Of a DNA stretch of 8,711 bases, positions 1-5,689 are shown piece by piece. Numbering within the stretch: the stretch's first letter is position 1; every line of letters begins with the position of its first letter. The translations under genes were made by a program, and so were the position numbers. The stretch comes from Leptospira sp. (GTDB lineage Bacteria; Spirochaetota; Leptospiria; Leptospirales; Leptospiraceae), in assembly GCA_025457985.1 (NCBI GenBank), contig JALOTI010000058.1, positions 1-8,711 on the forward strand, read 5' to 3'. Below the pieces are notes generated by a model. That model worked only from the letters and a program-made list of their open reading frames with translations. It was not told the origin of the DNA and did not search any database.

Positions 1-75
1 AGTAATATCGCGAAAGAGAATACCAGGTTTTGGGTAATCAGGAATAGTTCTGATTTTAGATTTTACAATGGACAT
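1..75 (-). CDS. apt: Adenine phosphoribosyltransferase, N-terminal fragment (runs off left edge)
   Basis: Only the first 25 codons are present, from an ATG at 75 leftwards to the window edge. They contain [15 protein letters not shown], which is the conserved N-terminal segment of adenine phosphoribosyltransferase (E. coli Apt, from memory, has [15 protein letters not shown]). The enzyme is cytoplasmic and converts adenine plus PRPP to AMP and pyrophosphate in purine salvage. The PRPP-binding motif and the rest of the catalytic domain lie outside the window. The ATG gives a short N-terminal extension normal for the family. No clear Shine-Dalgarno sequence precedes it, and only about 36 bases separate it from the U-tract of the terminator behind htpX. 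It therefore either has a very compact promoter (a weak TTGCAA at 106-111 is the only candidate -35) or depends on read-through. The nucleobase permease two genes upstream on the same strand fits a salvage theme, but that link is inference. Confidence 0.88.
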
Positions 76-111
76 AAATAGATGAAACCAAAGAGCTCGG
101 GGGTCTTGCAA

Positions 112-142
112 TAAAAAAAGACCAACGAAAACTCGCTGGCCT
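112..142 (-). terminator. Rho-independent terminator after htpX
   Basis: Read on the minus strand, AGGCCAGCGA, a four-base GTTT loop and TCGTTGGTCT form a ten-pair stem (arms 133-142 and 119-128) with two G-U pairs, followed directly by a run of T. It lies about 30 bases after the htpX stop codon. On the plus strand the two G-U pairs become A-C mismatches. The plus strand also has a T run after the stem (142-148), but the structure is clearly better for minus-strand transcripts. Confidence 0.8.
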
Positions 143-172
143 TTTTTTCTTTTTCAGCAGGAAAGGTAGAAT

Positions 173-1063
173 CTATCTCATTTGTTTGAGAGCAAGGATT
201 CTATCTTCAAGAGCTGGGTGGGTTGAGAATAGACTTAAAAAGCCACCTTTTTTTGAGGAAATCTTAAGAGAAGCAAGAGCAGCTCCTCTTTCGTCTTCTG
301 GTTGGTCAATCATTGTTCGTAAGCTTTCGAGAGCAGCAATCATAGATTCACGGCCAGCGAGCTTCGCTCCACCCGCATCGGCACGAAACTCCCGTTTGCG
401 GCTGAAGTATGCAACAGCTATTGATCCAAGAATGGAGAAGGCAATATCCAACGCAATTGTTACAACTATCCGAACAATATGCGCCATCTCTTCTTTCACC
501 ATATTGGCAACTGCATATGCTATGATTCTGGAAATGAAAAGAGCAAATGAGTTCACAAGACCTTGGATCAGTGTGAGTGTTACCATATCTCCGTTCTGGA
601 TATGGGAAAGCTCGTGAGCAAGAACTCCTTCCAATTCTCTTTCATTCATCCGACCTAGGAGACCTGTTGAGACGGCAACCAAAGAATTGGATTTGCTTGG
701 TCCGGTAGCAAATGCATTCACTTCTGGTGAATCATAGATTCCAACTTCCGGCATGGGAAGATGCGCTCTTTGGGCAAGGGACTGGACTCTACGGTAGATA
801 TCCATCTCTGTTTGAGAGGCCTTTTTAGGGTCAATGACCTTCACTCCCATTGTCCACTTTGCCATCACTTTGGAAAGTAGTAGGGAGATGAAAGACCCCG
901 CCATACCCCACATAAAACAGAAAACGATAAGCTGAGTGAGATCCATGCCATAAGCCTGGATACTGAATCCCATCGAACCAAGAAGAGTGGTAACGATAGA
1001 AATAGTAGTCATGATCAGAATATTTGTTAGTAGGAAAAAACCAATTCGTTTGATCCAAGTCAT
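173..1063 (-). CDS. htpX: Membrane zinc metalloprotease HtpX
   Basis: A 296-residue protein of the M48B family, close to the usual HtpX length. HtpX is an inner-membrane endopeptidase with its active site on the cytoplasmic side; it cleaves misfolded membrane proteins and works alongside FtsH. The zinc-binding motif HELSH is at residues 150-154, inside GVLAHELSHIQNGD. The third ligand is probably Glu225 in SRKREFRADAGG. Hydrophobic segments lie near residues 7-29, 42-64, 160-185 and 197-220, the HtpX pattern of two helices before and two after the zinc motif. The conserved DSPEVNAFATG stretch is at 111-121. The ATG is preceded by AAAAAGGAG (1076-1084) about 12 bases upstream, a good but rather distant ribosome site. 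It has its own candidate promoter with an inverted repeat at 1118-1146 and is followed by a hairpin terminator at 112-142, so it is probably mainly transcribed alone. No residue needed for catalysis appears to be missing. Confidence 0.95.
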   Translation of the reverse strand: MTWIKRIGFFLLTNILIMTTISIVTTLLGSMGFSIQAYGMDLTQLIVFCFMWGMAGSFISLLLSKVMAKWTMGVKVIDPKKASQTEMDIYRRVQSLAQRAHLPMPEVGIYDSPEVNAFATGPSKSNSLVAVSTGLLGRMNERELEGVLAHELSHIQNGDMVTLTLIQGLVNSFALFISRIIAYAVANMVKEEMAHIVRIVVTIALDIAFSILGSIAVAYFSRKREFRADAGGAKLAGRESMIAALESLRTMIDQPEDERGAALASLKISSKKGGFLSLFSTHPALEDRILALKQMR

Positions 1064-1117
1064 AGGATAATCAATCTCCTTTTTGATCCTCTTACGGATT
1101 CAACCTTTAGACATTAA

Positions 1118-1146
1118 AATCTAATTTTGTTTCTACAAATTTACAA
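1118..1146 (-). promoter_or_regulatory. Candidate sigma-70 type promoter for htpX
   Basis: On the minus strand, TTGTAA (1141-1146) and TAGATT (1118-1123) each match four of six bases of the consensus -35 and -10 boxes, with the ideal 17-base spacing. Transcription would begin near 1111 and leave a leader of about 48 bases containing the AAGGAG ribosome site. The position, between the permease stop and the htpX start, is right. In AT-rich DNA such matches also arise by chance, so this is a prediction only. Confidence 0.4.
1123..1142. promoter_or_regulatory. Operator-like inverted repeat in the htpX promoter spacer
   Basis: AATTTTGT (1123-1130), a four-base centre TTCT and ACAAATTT (1135-1142) form an inverted repeat with 7 of 8 positions paired; the one mismatch is 1125/1140. 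It fills the gap between the candidate -35 and -10 boxes of htpX, which is where a repressor site would act. It could instead form a weak AT-rich hairpin in the permease 3' region, but it has no GC-rich stem or U-tract, so a terminator is unlikely. Confidence 0.35.
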
Positions 1147-1154
1147 GTCTTTTA

Positions 1155-2768
1155 CTAGTACGAATCTGGTTCTTTTTTTCTATCAAATAGGAACTTTGTC
1201 AGAAAAAACAGGGTCGCAAGAAGGCTGTAGGCGATCGCAAACTTAGGGTCTGCAAGTTCTGTAAATTGGTTTAAGATGGAATTTCCTACCAATTGGTACC
1301 CATGAATCCATCCTACTAGAGAGAGTGCTGCCCCTACCAAGGACCAAATGGCTGCCTTATTCCATTCACCATCCAGAAGGTGAACGACAATCGCAGCCCA
1401 CACCATCGAAGTGATGAGGAATCCTTGTGAGAGTGCAATGACTCCTGAAAGCGCATAGGGTAGAAATCCAAAATGAGGTGGAATATCTGAAAGGAAAAAA
1501 TGAATGGAATCCTTAGAACCTAATTCTGCCAGAATGGTTTGCAATTTCCCATCCAAGTAAAAAAACACATTTTGAATGAGTAGGACTGCCCAACCACTAA
1601 GAGCAGGAAGTAGTCCAACAACGACTGCAGGAGCATGGTGTTTCGGTGTTGCTTGGAAGGCTTGGCTCGCAATGATGATTCCAATCCAAAGGACGATTGC
1701 CATTCCTGCCTCAATTGGTATCAAAGCTTGTAAGATACCAACAAATCCAAATAAACTTACAATTGTAATAAATAATCCGTTTAACACAGAATAACCGTGT
1801 TTAGCGCCAAGTCCCTTCCATCCAGGGTGACCGATATAAATTGTAGTAGGGAAGGGTGATCCAAAAAAAGTACCGACGATCGTACCTAGACCATTCACTA
1901 AAAGTGATGATTTGGTATCGAAACTATCGCCAGAAGCCTCAGCTGATTCTACATTCTGTAGAGATCCAATCACATTAAAGATACCCATCGGTAAAATAAT
2001 CGAAAAGTATGCTTTTATATTCGTATAATCTAATACAGAAAAAAGATCAGCAAGGACAAACTGCGGGAAGTAAAAACCGATATTTTCTTTTCCATTTAGA
2101 AAGGCATTGGGATCAATGATAGGATCACCCATCCAGCCGGAAATATGTGCTAGTCCAATTCCTACGATTACACTCAATAAACCACCTGGAACTCCAAACG
2201 GGAATCGAACTCTACCAAAATACTGCAATAAAATGATACCTAATGGCAAAAATGCAAGGATGGGTCTTTCAAAGGTTCGAACTAAAAAATCCATTGAGAT
2301 AAATGTAATAGCAATCCCAGCTAACGCAGAGAGTAGTGCTGCTCTCGGTGTATATTTTCGAATCCAGACACCGATAAAGGCACCAAGAACCTCTATCAAC
2401 CCAGATAGAAATGACACCAGAAGTCCTACCTTCCAGGCTTGTTTGTAGTCACCTGTGGCTTGGTAAGTGGGGAAAATAACAAAGAAAATAAAAGCAAAGA
2501 GGGAGACCGTATTGATTCCATAAGGAAGAGCAGTAACATCCGACCGATTCGATCGTTTCCCTAGTTGGTAAGCCTGCCATGCGTAAAAAAGGTTTCCGAC
2601 AAGAAGTGAAACGGCAGCACCCGGTAATACAACGGCTGTTACAAATTTCAAAGGAAAACCACATAGCCCTACACAAAGTCCAGTAAGGACTAAGATTTGA
2701 ATGAGATTGTCGACCATAAGGCCAAAAAAACCATCTAGATCTCCTCTAGAAATTGCCCAAAACTTCAT
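1155..2768 (-). CDS. NCS2-family (xanthine/uracil/adenine-type) nucleobase permease
   Basis: A 537-residue, very hydrophobic protein with about 12-14 membrane helices, placing it in the inner membrane. Conserved stretches resemble the nucleobase-cation symporter-2/AzgA-like superfamily: TALPYGINT at 79-87, QNVESAEASGD at 271-281, SPFPTTIYIGHPGWKGLG at 304-321, and IPIEAG followed by a helix and QATPKHHAPAVVVG at 350-385. These map to the substrate-site halves of the 7+7 inverted-repeat fold. It belongs to a subgroup usually annotated only as 'permease', so the substrate is uncertain; a purine base is my inference, supported weakly by apt on the same strand. It has a hydrophilic N-terminus and a charged C-terminal tail (DRKKEPDSY). 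The start codon overlaps the stop of the SspB-like gene by four bases (ATGA). Its ribosome site GGAGG (2781-2785) lies inside that gene, indicating coupled translation. No terminator is visible after it. Confidence 0.85.
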   Translation of the reverse strand: MKFWAISRGDLDGFFGLMVDNLIQILVLTGLCVGLCGFPLKFVTAVVLPGAAVSLLVGNLFYAWQAYQLGKRSNRSDVTALPYGINTVSLFAFIFFVIFPTYQATGDYKQAWKVGLLVSFLSGLIEVLGAFIGVWIRKYTPRAALLSALAGIAITFISMDFLVRTFERPILAFLPLGIILLQYFGRVRFPFGVPGGLLSVIVGIGLAHISGWMGDPIIDPNAFLNGKENIGFYFPQFVLADLFSVLDYTNIKAYFSIILPMGIFNVIGSLQNVESAEASGDSFDTKSSLLVNGLGTIVGTFFGSPFPTTIYIGHPGWKGLGAKHGYSVLNGLFITIVSLFGFVGILQALIPIEAGMAIVLWIGIIIASQAFQATPKHHAPAVVVGLLPALSGWAVLLIQNVFFYLDGKLQTILAELGSKDSIHFFLSDIPPHFGFLPYALSGVIALSQGFLITSMVWAAIVVHLLDGEWNKAAIWSLVGAALSLVGWIHGYQLVGNSILNQFTELADPKFAIAYSLLATLFFLTKFLFDRKKEPDSY

Positions 2769-3232
2769 TCTGATTTTTTTCCTCCAAAATCCACACGGAT
2801 TACGTTTCCTTCACCTTGTTCTTGTTTTACGGATGATACTTTTGATTTATTTGTGTTTAAATCTTGGCTACTTGTACTAGCCGTTTCAATTTGTAAAAAA
2901 CGCAGTTGAGATGCCGAATTCTGGTATTTATCATAAATCCGAAACACGGCATCCCATGGTATTGTAGTAGGCTCCCAAGTAGAACCAAATTGTAGTTCGG
3001 CAAAAAGGTATTCGGGTTTGCTTTCTAAAATTTTGACAGCTTTGTCGCCAAATACTAACACGACTCCCGATTCTTTTTCGGCATTGAGTAAGCCACGTTT
3101 ACCAATCTCAAGTTTTGGATGGGGCATTACATGGATGTAGAATACTCCGAATTTTTCCCAATAAAGATTAAAAAGATCTCTTTTAAACTCACGTAAGTTT
3201 AGGATCTCCTCTGTGGTTAAGGATTCACTCAT
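2765..3232 (-). CDS. sspB: SspB-like ClpXP protease specificity-enhancing factor (divergent)
   Basis: A 155-residue soluble protein with no signal peptide. I read it as a divergent SspB, the dimeric adaptor that binds ssrA-tagged proteins and delivers them to ClpXP. Residues 14-27 form an N-terminal helix (EFKRDLFNLYWEKF), followed by beta strands. Residues 56-100 align without gaps to the E. coli SspB core as I remember it: VVLVFGDKAVKILE matches IVLNIAPRAVGNLE, and FGSTWEPTTIPWDAVFRIY matches FGGIPRQVSVPLAAVLAIY. After the core comes a polar, probably disordered linker (about 115-142). A short tail, VIRVDFGGK at 144-152, resembles the ClpX-binding tail of E. coli SspB (ALRVVK). Length and architecture agree with the family. 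It is coupled by ATGA overlaps to the dehydratase upstream and the permease downstream, partners with no obvious link to proteolysis. The fold call is based on recalled sequence, not a search; an unrelated small protein remains possible. Confidence 0.7.
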   Translation of the reverse strand: MSESLTTEEILNLREFKRDLFNLYWEKFGVFYIHVMPHPKLEIGKRGLLNAEKESGVVLVFGDKAVKILESKPEYLFAELQFGSTWEPTTIPWDAVFRIYDKYQNSASQLRFLQIETASTSSQDLNTNKSKVSSVKQEQGEGNVIRVDFGGKKSE

Positions 3233-5112
3233 ATAGTTCTATTTCCGTGTGTAGTTTCCCATTCTATATATTCATCATGAATTTTGTATTCTGGTACGAT
3301 TTCTTTAAAACCTAAGTAGATCTCTTTGTTTTTATTTGCTTTTGCCAGTGAAAACAATCGATTCAATTTATTTTGAAATAGAAGTAGATTGTAGTTTTCT
3401 AGTCTAGCGGCAATTCGAATCTTAGGGTGGTGCGTTTTTTTGATTCCCTCTTCATCTAACATAAGTTCTTCGTATAATTTTTCTCCAGGTCTAAGCCCTG
3501 AATATTCGATTTTTATATCTTTATGAGGTGTGTAACCAGAAAGACGAATCATCTCTTCGGCTAAATTTAATATCTTTACCGGTTCACCCATATCGAGAAT
3601 AAAAATTTCACCATGTTCACCCATACTTCCAGCCTGGAGTACAAGCTGAGTTGCCTCTGGAATGGTCATAAAGTATCGGATCACTTCTGGGTGGGTAACT
3701 GTTACTGGTCCGCCTCGTTTGATTTGTTCTCTAAACCTAGGGATCACACTTCCATTGGAACCTAATACGTTCCCAAATCGAACTGTAATGAATTTTGTTC
3801 TCGAGTTTTGAGAAATATGTTGCAAATAGATTTCGGCCGCTCGTTTTGAAGCTCCCATTATATTTACGGGATTCACTGCCTTGTCAGTAGAAATCAGAAC
3901 AAATCGTTCCACTCCTATCAAACGACAGACATCTGCTACGTTTTTTGTGCCCATGACATTATTAAGGACTGCTTCAGAGGGATTTATCTCCATCATAGGA
4001 ACGTGTTTATAGGCCGCACAATGAAACACAACATCGGGTCTATGTTCTTCGAAAACAGCAGAAATTCTGGATAGATTCTTTACATCAGCGATTACAGGTC
4101 GTATATCAATTTGTAATTCCGAAAAGTTTTTTCGAAGGTCGTAATCAATTTCGTAGAGAGGGGTTTCGGCGGCATCTAAAATAACTAGAGCACTTGGTCG
4201 AAAAACGGCTATTTGGCGGCATATTTCGGAACCGATTGAGCCACCAGCACCTGTTACAAGAATTACTTTGTTTCCCAAATAGGATCTTATGGATTCAATT
4301 TCTAAATTAACAGTTGGACGACCTAACAAGTCCTCAACTTGAACTTCGCGGAGTTGGGCAAGTTTTGGTTGTTCTGAAACAAATTCTCCGAAACTTGGCA
4401 AAATCTTAAAGTCAATGCCTGCATGGTCACAAACATTCATTAGTTTACTCACCACACGACCGTCAGGTTGTTGGACTGTCATGATCAATTTTTTAATGCC
4501 GTATCTATAAATTGCAGTTTCGGCGTCATTTGTCGTCCCGAGTATCGGGATACCTTGGATGTAACCACCTTTTTTGTTTTGGTCATCATCCAAAAATCCC
4601 ATGGGAACATATTCGAGTTGGTTGTGGCGCCTAAGTTCTGTTAAAAAGGTGGCTCCAAGTTTCCCAGCTCCAACCAGAAGAATCGGGATTCCATTTTTCC
4701 CTTTGTTTGTTCGAAAAATTTGGTCCCGAACCATCCTCCAACTCAAACTACGCAAACAAAGGAAACTGAGTAAGATCAAGGTATCTAGAATCGGCACCAT
4801 TCGAGAGAGTTGAGAAAACCGATTGTAAAATAAAAGAGCTATGGTCGCCACAAGAGAGGAAAGAATTGTCGTTTTTATGATGGCTAACAAGTCGTGGAGA
4901 GAGGCATAGGACCAGAGAGATCTGTAGATTCCAGAAGCAAAAAAAACCACGCTTCGTGTAACAAGGACAATCGCCGTACAAGTCCAAAAATCAGACTGGT
5001 TGTCCATAAATCGCAAGTCTTCAAACCGCACAAGATGTGCCAGAAAATAGGACAAAACCATGAATAAGAGATCTACGGGGAAGACCCAATAACGTTTTGG
5101 AATTGCTTTCAT
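3229..5112 (-). CDS. Membrane-anchored nucleotide-sugar 4,6-dehydratase (WbpM/PglF/FlaA1 type)
   Basis: A 627-residue protein of the CapD/WbpM polysaccharide-biosynthesis family, about the usual length for the long form. Four hydrophobic helices lie near residues 9-27, 45-62, 75-96 and 107-122. A first Rossmann-like domain follows (ILLVGAGKLG, 144-153). The catalytic SDR domain begins with VTGAGGSIGSE (286-296), the NAD(P) site. It continues with HCAAYKHVPMME (364-375), STDKAVNPVNIMGASKR (408-424) and RFGNVLGSNGSVIPRF (445-460). The usual YxxxK is MGASK, with Met419 and Lys423 and a preceding Ser408: the Ser-Met-Lys triad known from WbpM. Such enzymes convert UDP-GlcNAc to the 4-keto-6-deoxy sugar used for O-antigen, capsule or protein glycans; the exact substrate here is inferred. 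It begins an operon with the SspB-like gene (ATGA overlap). Only a weak AGAG precedes the ATG. No other glycan gene is in the window, so it sits apart from any large O-antigen cluster as far as can be seen. Confidence 0.93.
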   Translation of the reverse strand: MKAIPKRYWVFPVDLLFMVLSYFLAHLVRFEDLRFMDNQSDFWTCTAIVLVTRSVVFFASGIYRSLWSYASLHDLLAIIKTTILSSLVATIALLFYNRFSQLSRMVPILDTLILLSFLCLRSLSWRMVRDQIFRTNKGKNGIPILLVGAGKLGATFLTELRRHNQLEYVPMGFLDDDQNKKGGYIQGIPILGTTNDAETAIYRYGIKKLIMTVQQPDGRVVSKLMNVCDHAGIDFKILPSFGEFVSEQPKLAQLREVQVEDLLGRPTVNLEIESIRSYLGNKVILVTGAGGSIGSEICRQIAVFRPSALVILDAAETPLYEIDYDLRKNFSELQIDIRPVIADVKNLSRISAVFEEHRPDVVFHCAAYKHVPMMEINPSEAVLNNVMGTKNVADVCRLIGVERFVLISTDKAVNPVNIMGASKRAAEIYLQHISQNSRTKFITVRFGNVLGSNGSVIPRFREQIKRGGPVTVTHPEVIRYFMTIPEATQLVLQAGSMGEHGEIFILDMGEPVKILNLAEEMIRLSGYTPHKDIKIEYSGLRPGEKLYEELMLDEEGIKKTHHPKIRIAARLENYNLLLFQNKLNRLFSLAKANKNKEIYLGFKEIVPEYKIHDEYIEWETTHGNRTI

Positions 5113-5194
5113 ATCTCTAGAATTAAGGTATTTTGCACAAAATTCCTTGTAAATACAGAATCTTTCCGAAGATTAAGAAAAGAGGCAAAATCGT
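5113..5194. promoter_or_regulatory. Divergent intergenic region with back-to-back weak promoter candidates
   Basis: These 82 bases separate the minus-strand dehydratase operon from the plus-strand STAS/zinc-ribbon gene, so they must hold two promoters unless transcripts come from further away. For the minus strand, TTTACA (5148-5153) and TACCTT (5125-5130) have 17-base spacing, with a good -35 and a poor -10. For the plus strand, TTGTAA (5147-5152) is followed by only a weak -10 near 5171. The two -35 candidates overlap in the short dyad TGTA-AA-TACA (5148-5157), which could be a shared control site. The plus-strand ribosome site AGAGG is at 5181-5185. Confidence 0.3.
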
Positions 5195-5689
5195 TTGAAT
5201 TCCCTTCTCATTCAATTGGCAGGTCAGCTTTCTGCAGAGCTCGGTTCGGAGCTATATTTGAAGGTAAAAGCGGAAAGCCAAACACCAGGACTTTTCTGCC
5301 TGGATTTTACTGAAGTAGTCGAGATTACAGAAGTCGGAAGGGAATACCTCAAAAAAACTGCCAATCGCTGTAAGGAAGTTGGCTCCAAATTGGCGGGATT
5401 TGGCGTATGTGACGAACTCATCTCTCATCTGGATCAGGTCTGCATAACCTACGAAACGAAACCAGAAGCAATCGAATACTTAGAAACCTTTATCATGGAC
5501 GGAACACCCGCAAATGAGTTAAGTCCCAGTCCAGAAACTCCTGCACCCAAATTTATTATTACTCAATGTCCCAACTGTTTTTCAAAACTCCGAATCCAAA
5601 ATTTTGGTGACCATCTTTGTCCGAGTTGTCATACCAAGTTCTTTGTTGGGAAAAAAGGTTGGGCACAAACTTACGAACGACTGTTATAA
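5195..5689 (+). CDS. STAS-like domain protein with C-terminal zinc ribbon
   Basis: A 164-residue soluble protein. Residues 1-100 look like a STAS domain (anti-sigma-factor antagonist fold): a first strand SLLIQLAGQL, a helix, the strand LFCLDFTEVVEIT (33-45), then EVGREYLKK, a strand KLAGFGV (65-71), and a final helix EAIEYLETF (91-99). In SpoIIAA-type proteins a serine just before the conserved Gly is phosphorylated; here that position is Val47 (TEVG), so kinase/phosphatase switching by this route is unlikely. A Pro/Ser-rich linker (about 104-118) leads to a zinc ribbon with CPNC (125-128) and CPSC (142-145). The only usable start is TTG at 5195: AGAGG lies nine bases upstream, an in-frame stop occurs just before that, and the next ATG is at codon 101. 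Function is unknown; a regulatory or nucleic-acid-binding partner role is possible. It is divergent from the dehydratase operon and its 3' end overlaps hrpB by 19 bases tail to tail. Confidence 0.8.
   Translation: MNSLLIQLAGQLSAELGSELYLKVKAESQTPGLFCLDFTEVVEITEVGREYLKKTANRCKEVGSKLAGFGVCDELISHLDQVCITYETKPEAIEYLETFIMDGTPANELSPSPETPAPKFIITQCPNCFSKLRIQNFGDHLCPSCHTKFFVGKKGWAQTYERLL

Noticed and set aside
1..81. Plus-strand frame open from the left edge
   Set aside because: The opposite strand encodes the apt N-terminus with a diagnostic motif, while this short product shows nothing recognisable.
186..617. Plus-strand open frame of 143 codons
   Set aside because: It lies entirely opposite htpX, whose HELSH motif and membrane pattern are unmistakable; the plus-strand product has no recognisable domain.
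1123..1142. Terminator for the permease gene
   Set aside because: The stem is AT-rich with a mismatch and no U-tract follows; its position inside the htpX promoter spacer fits an operator better.
2107..2448. Plus-strand open frame of 113 codons
   Set aside because: Antisense to the permease; the product is Pro/Ile/Asn-rich in the way expected of a shadow of membrane helices.
4748..4987. Second minus-strand frame inside the dehydratase gene
   Set aside because: It overlaps the membrane domain of a well-supported gene in another frame; the Cys/Phe/Leu-rich product shows no motif.
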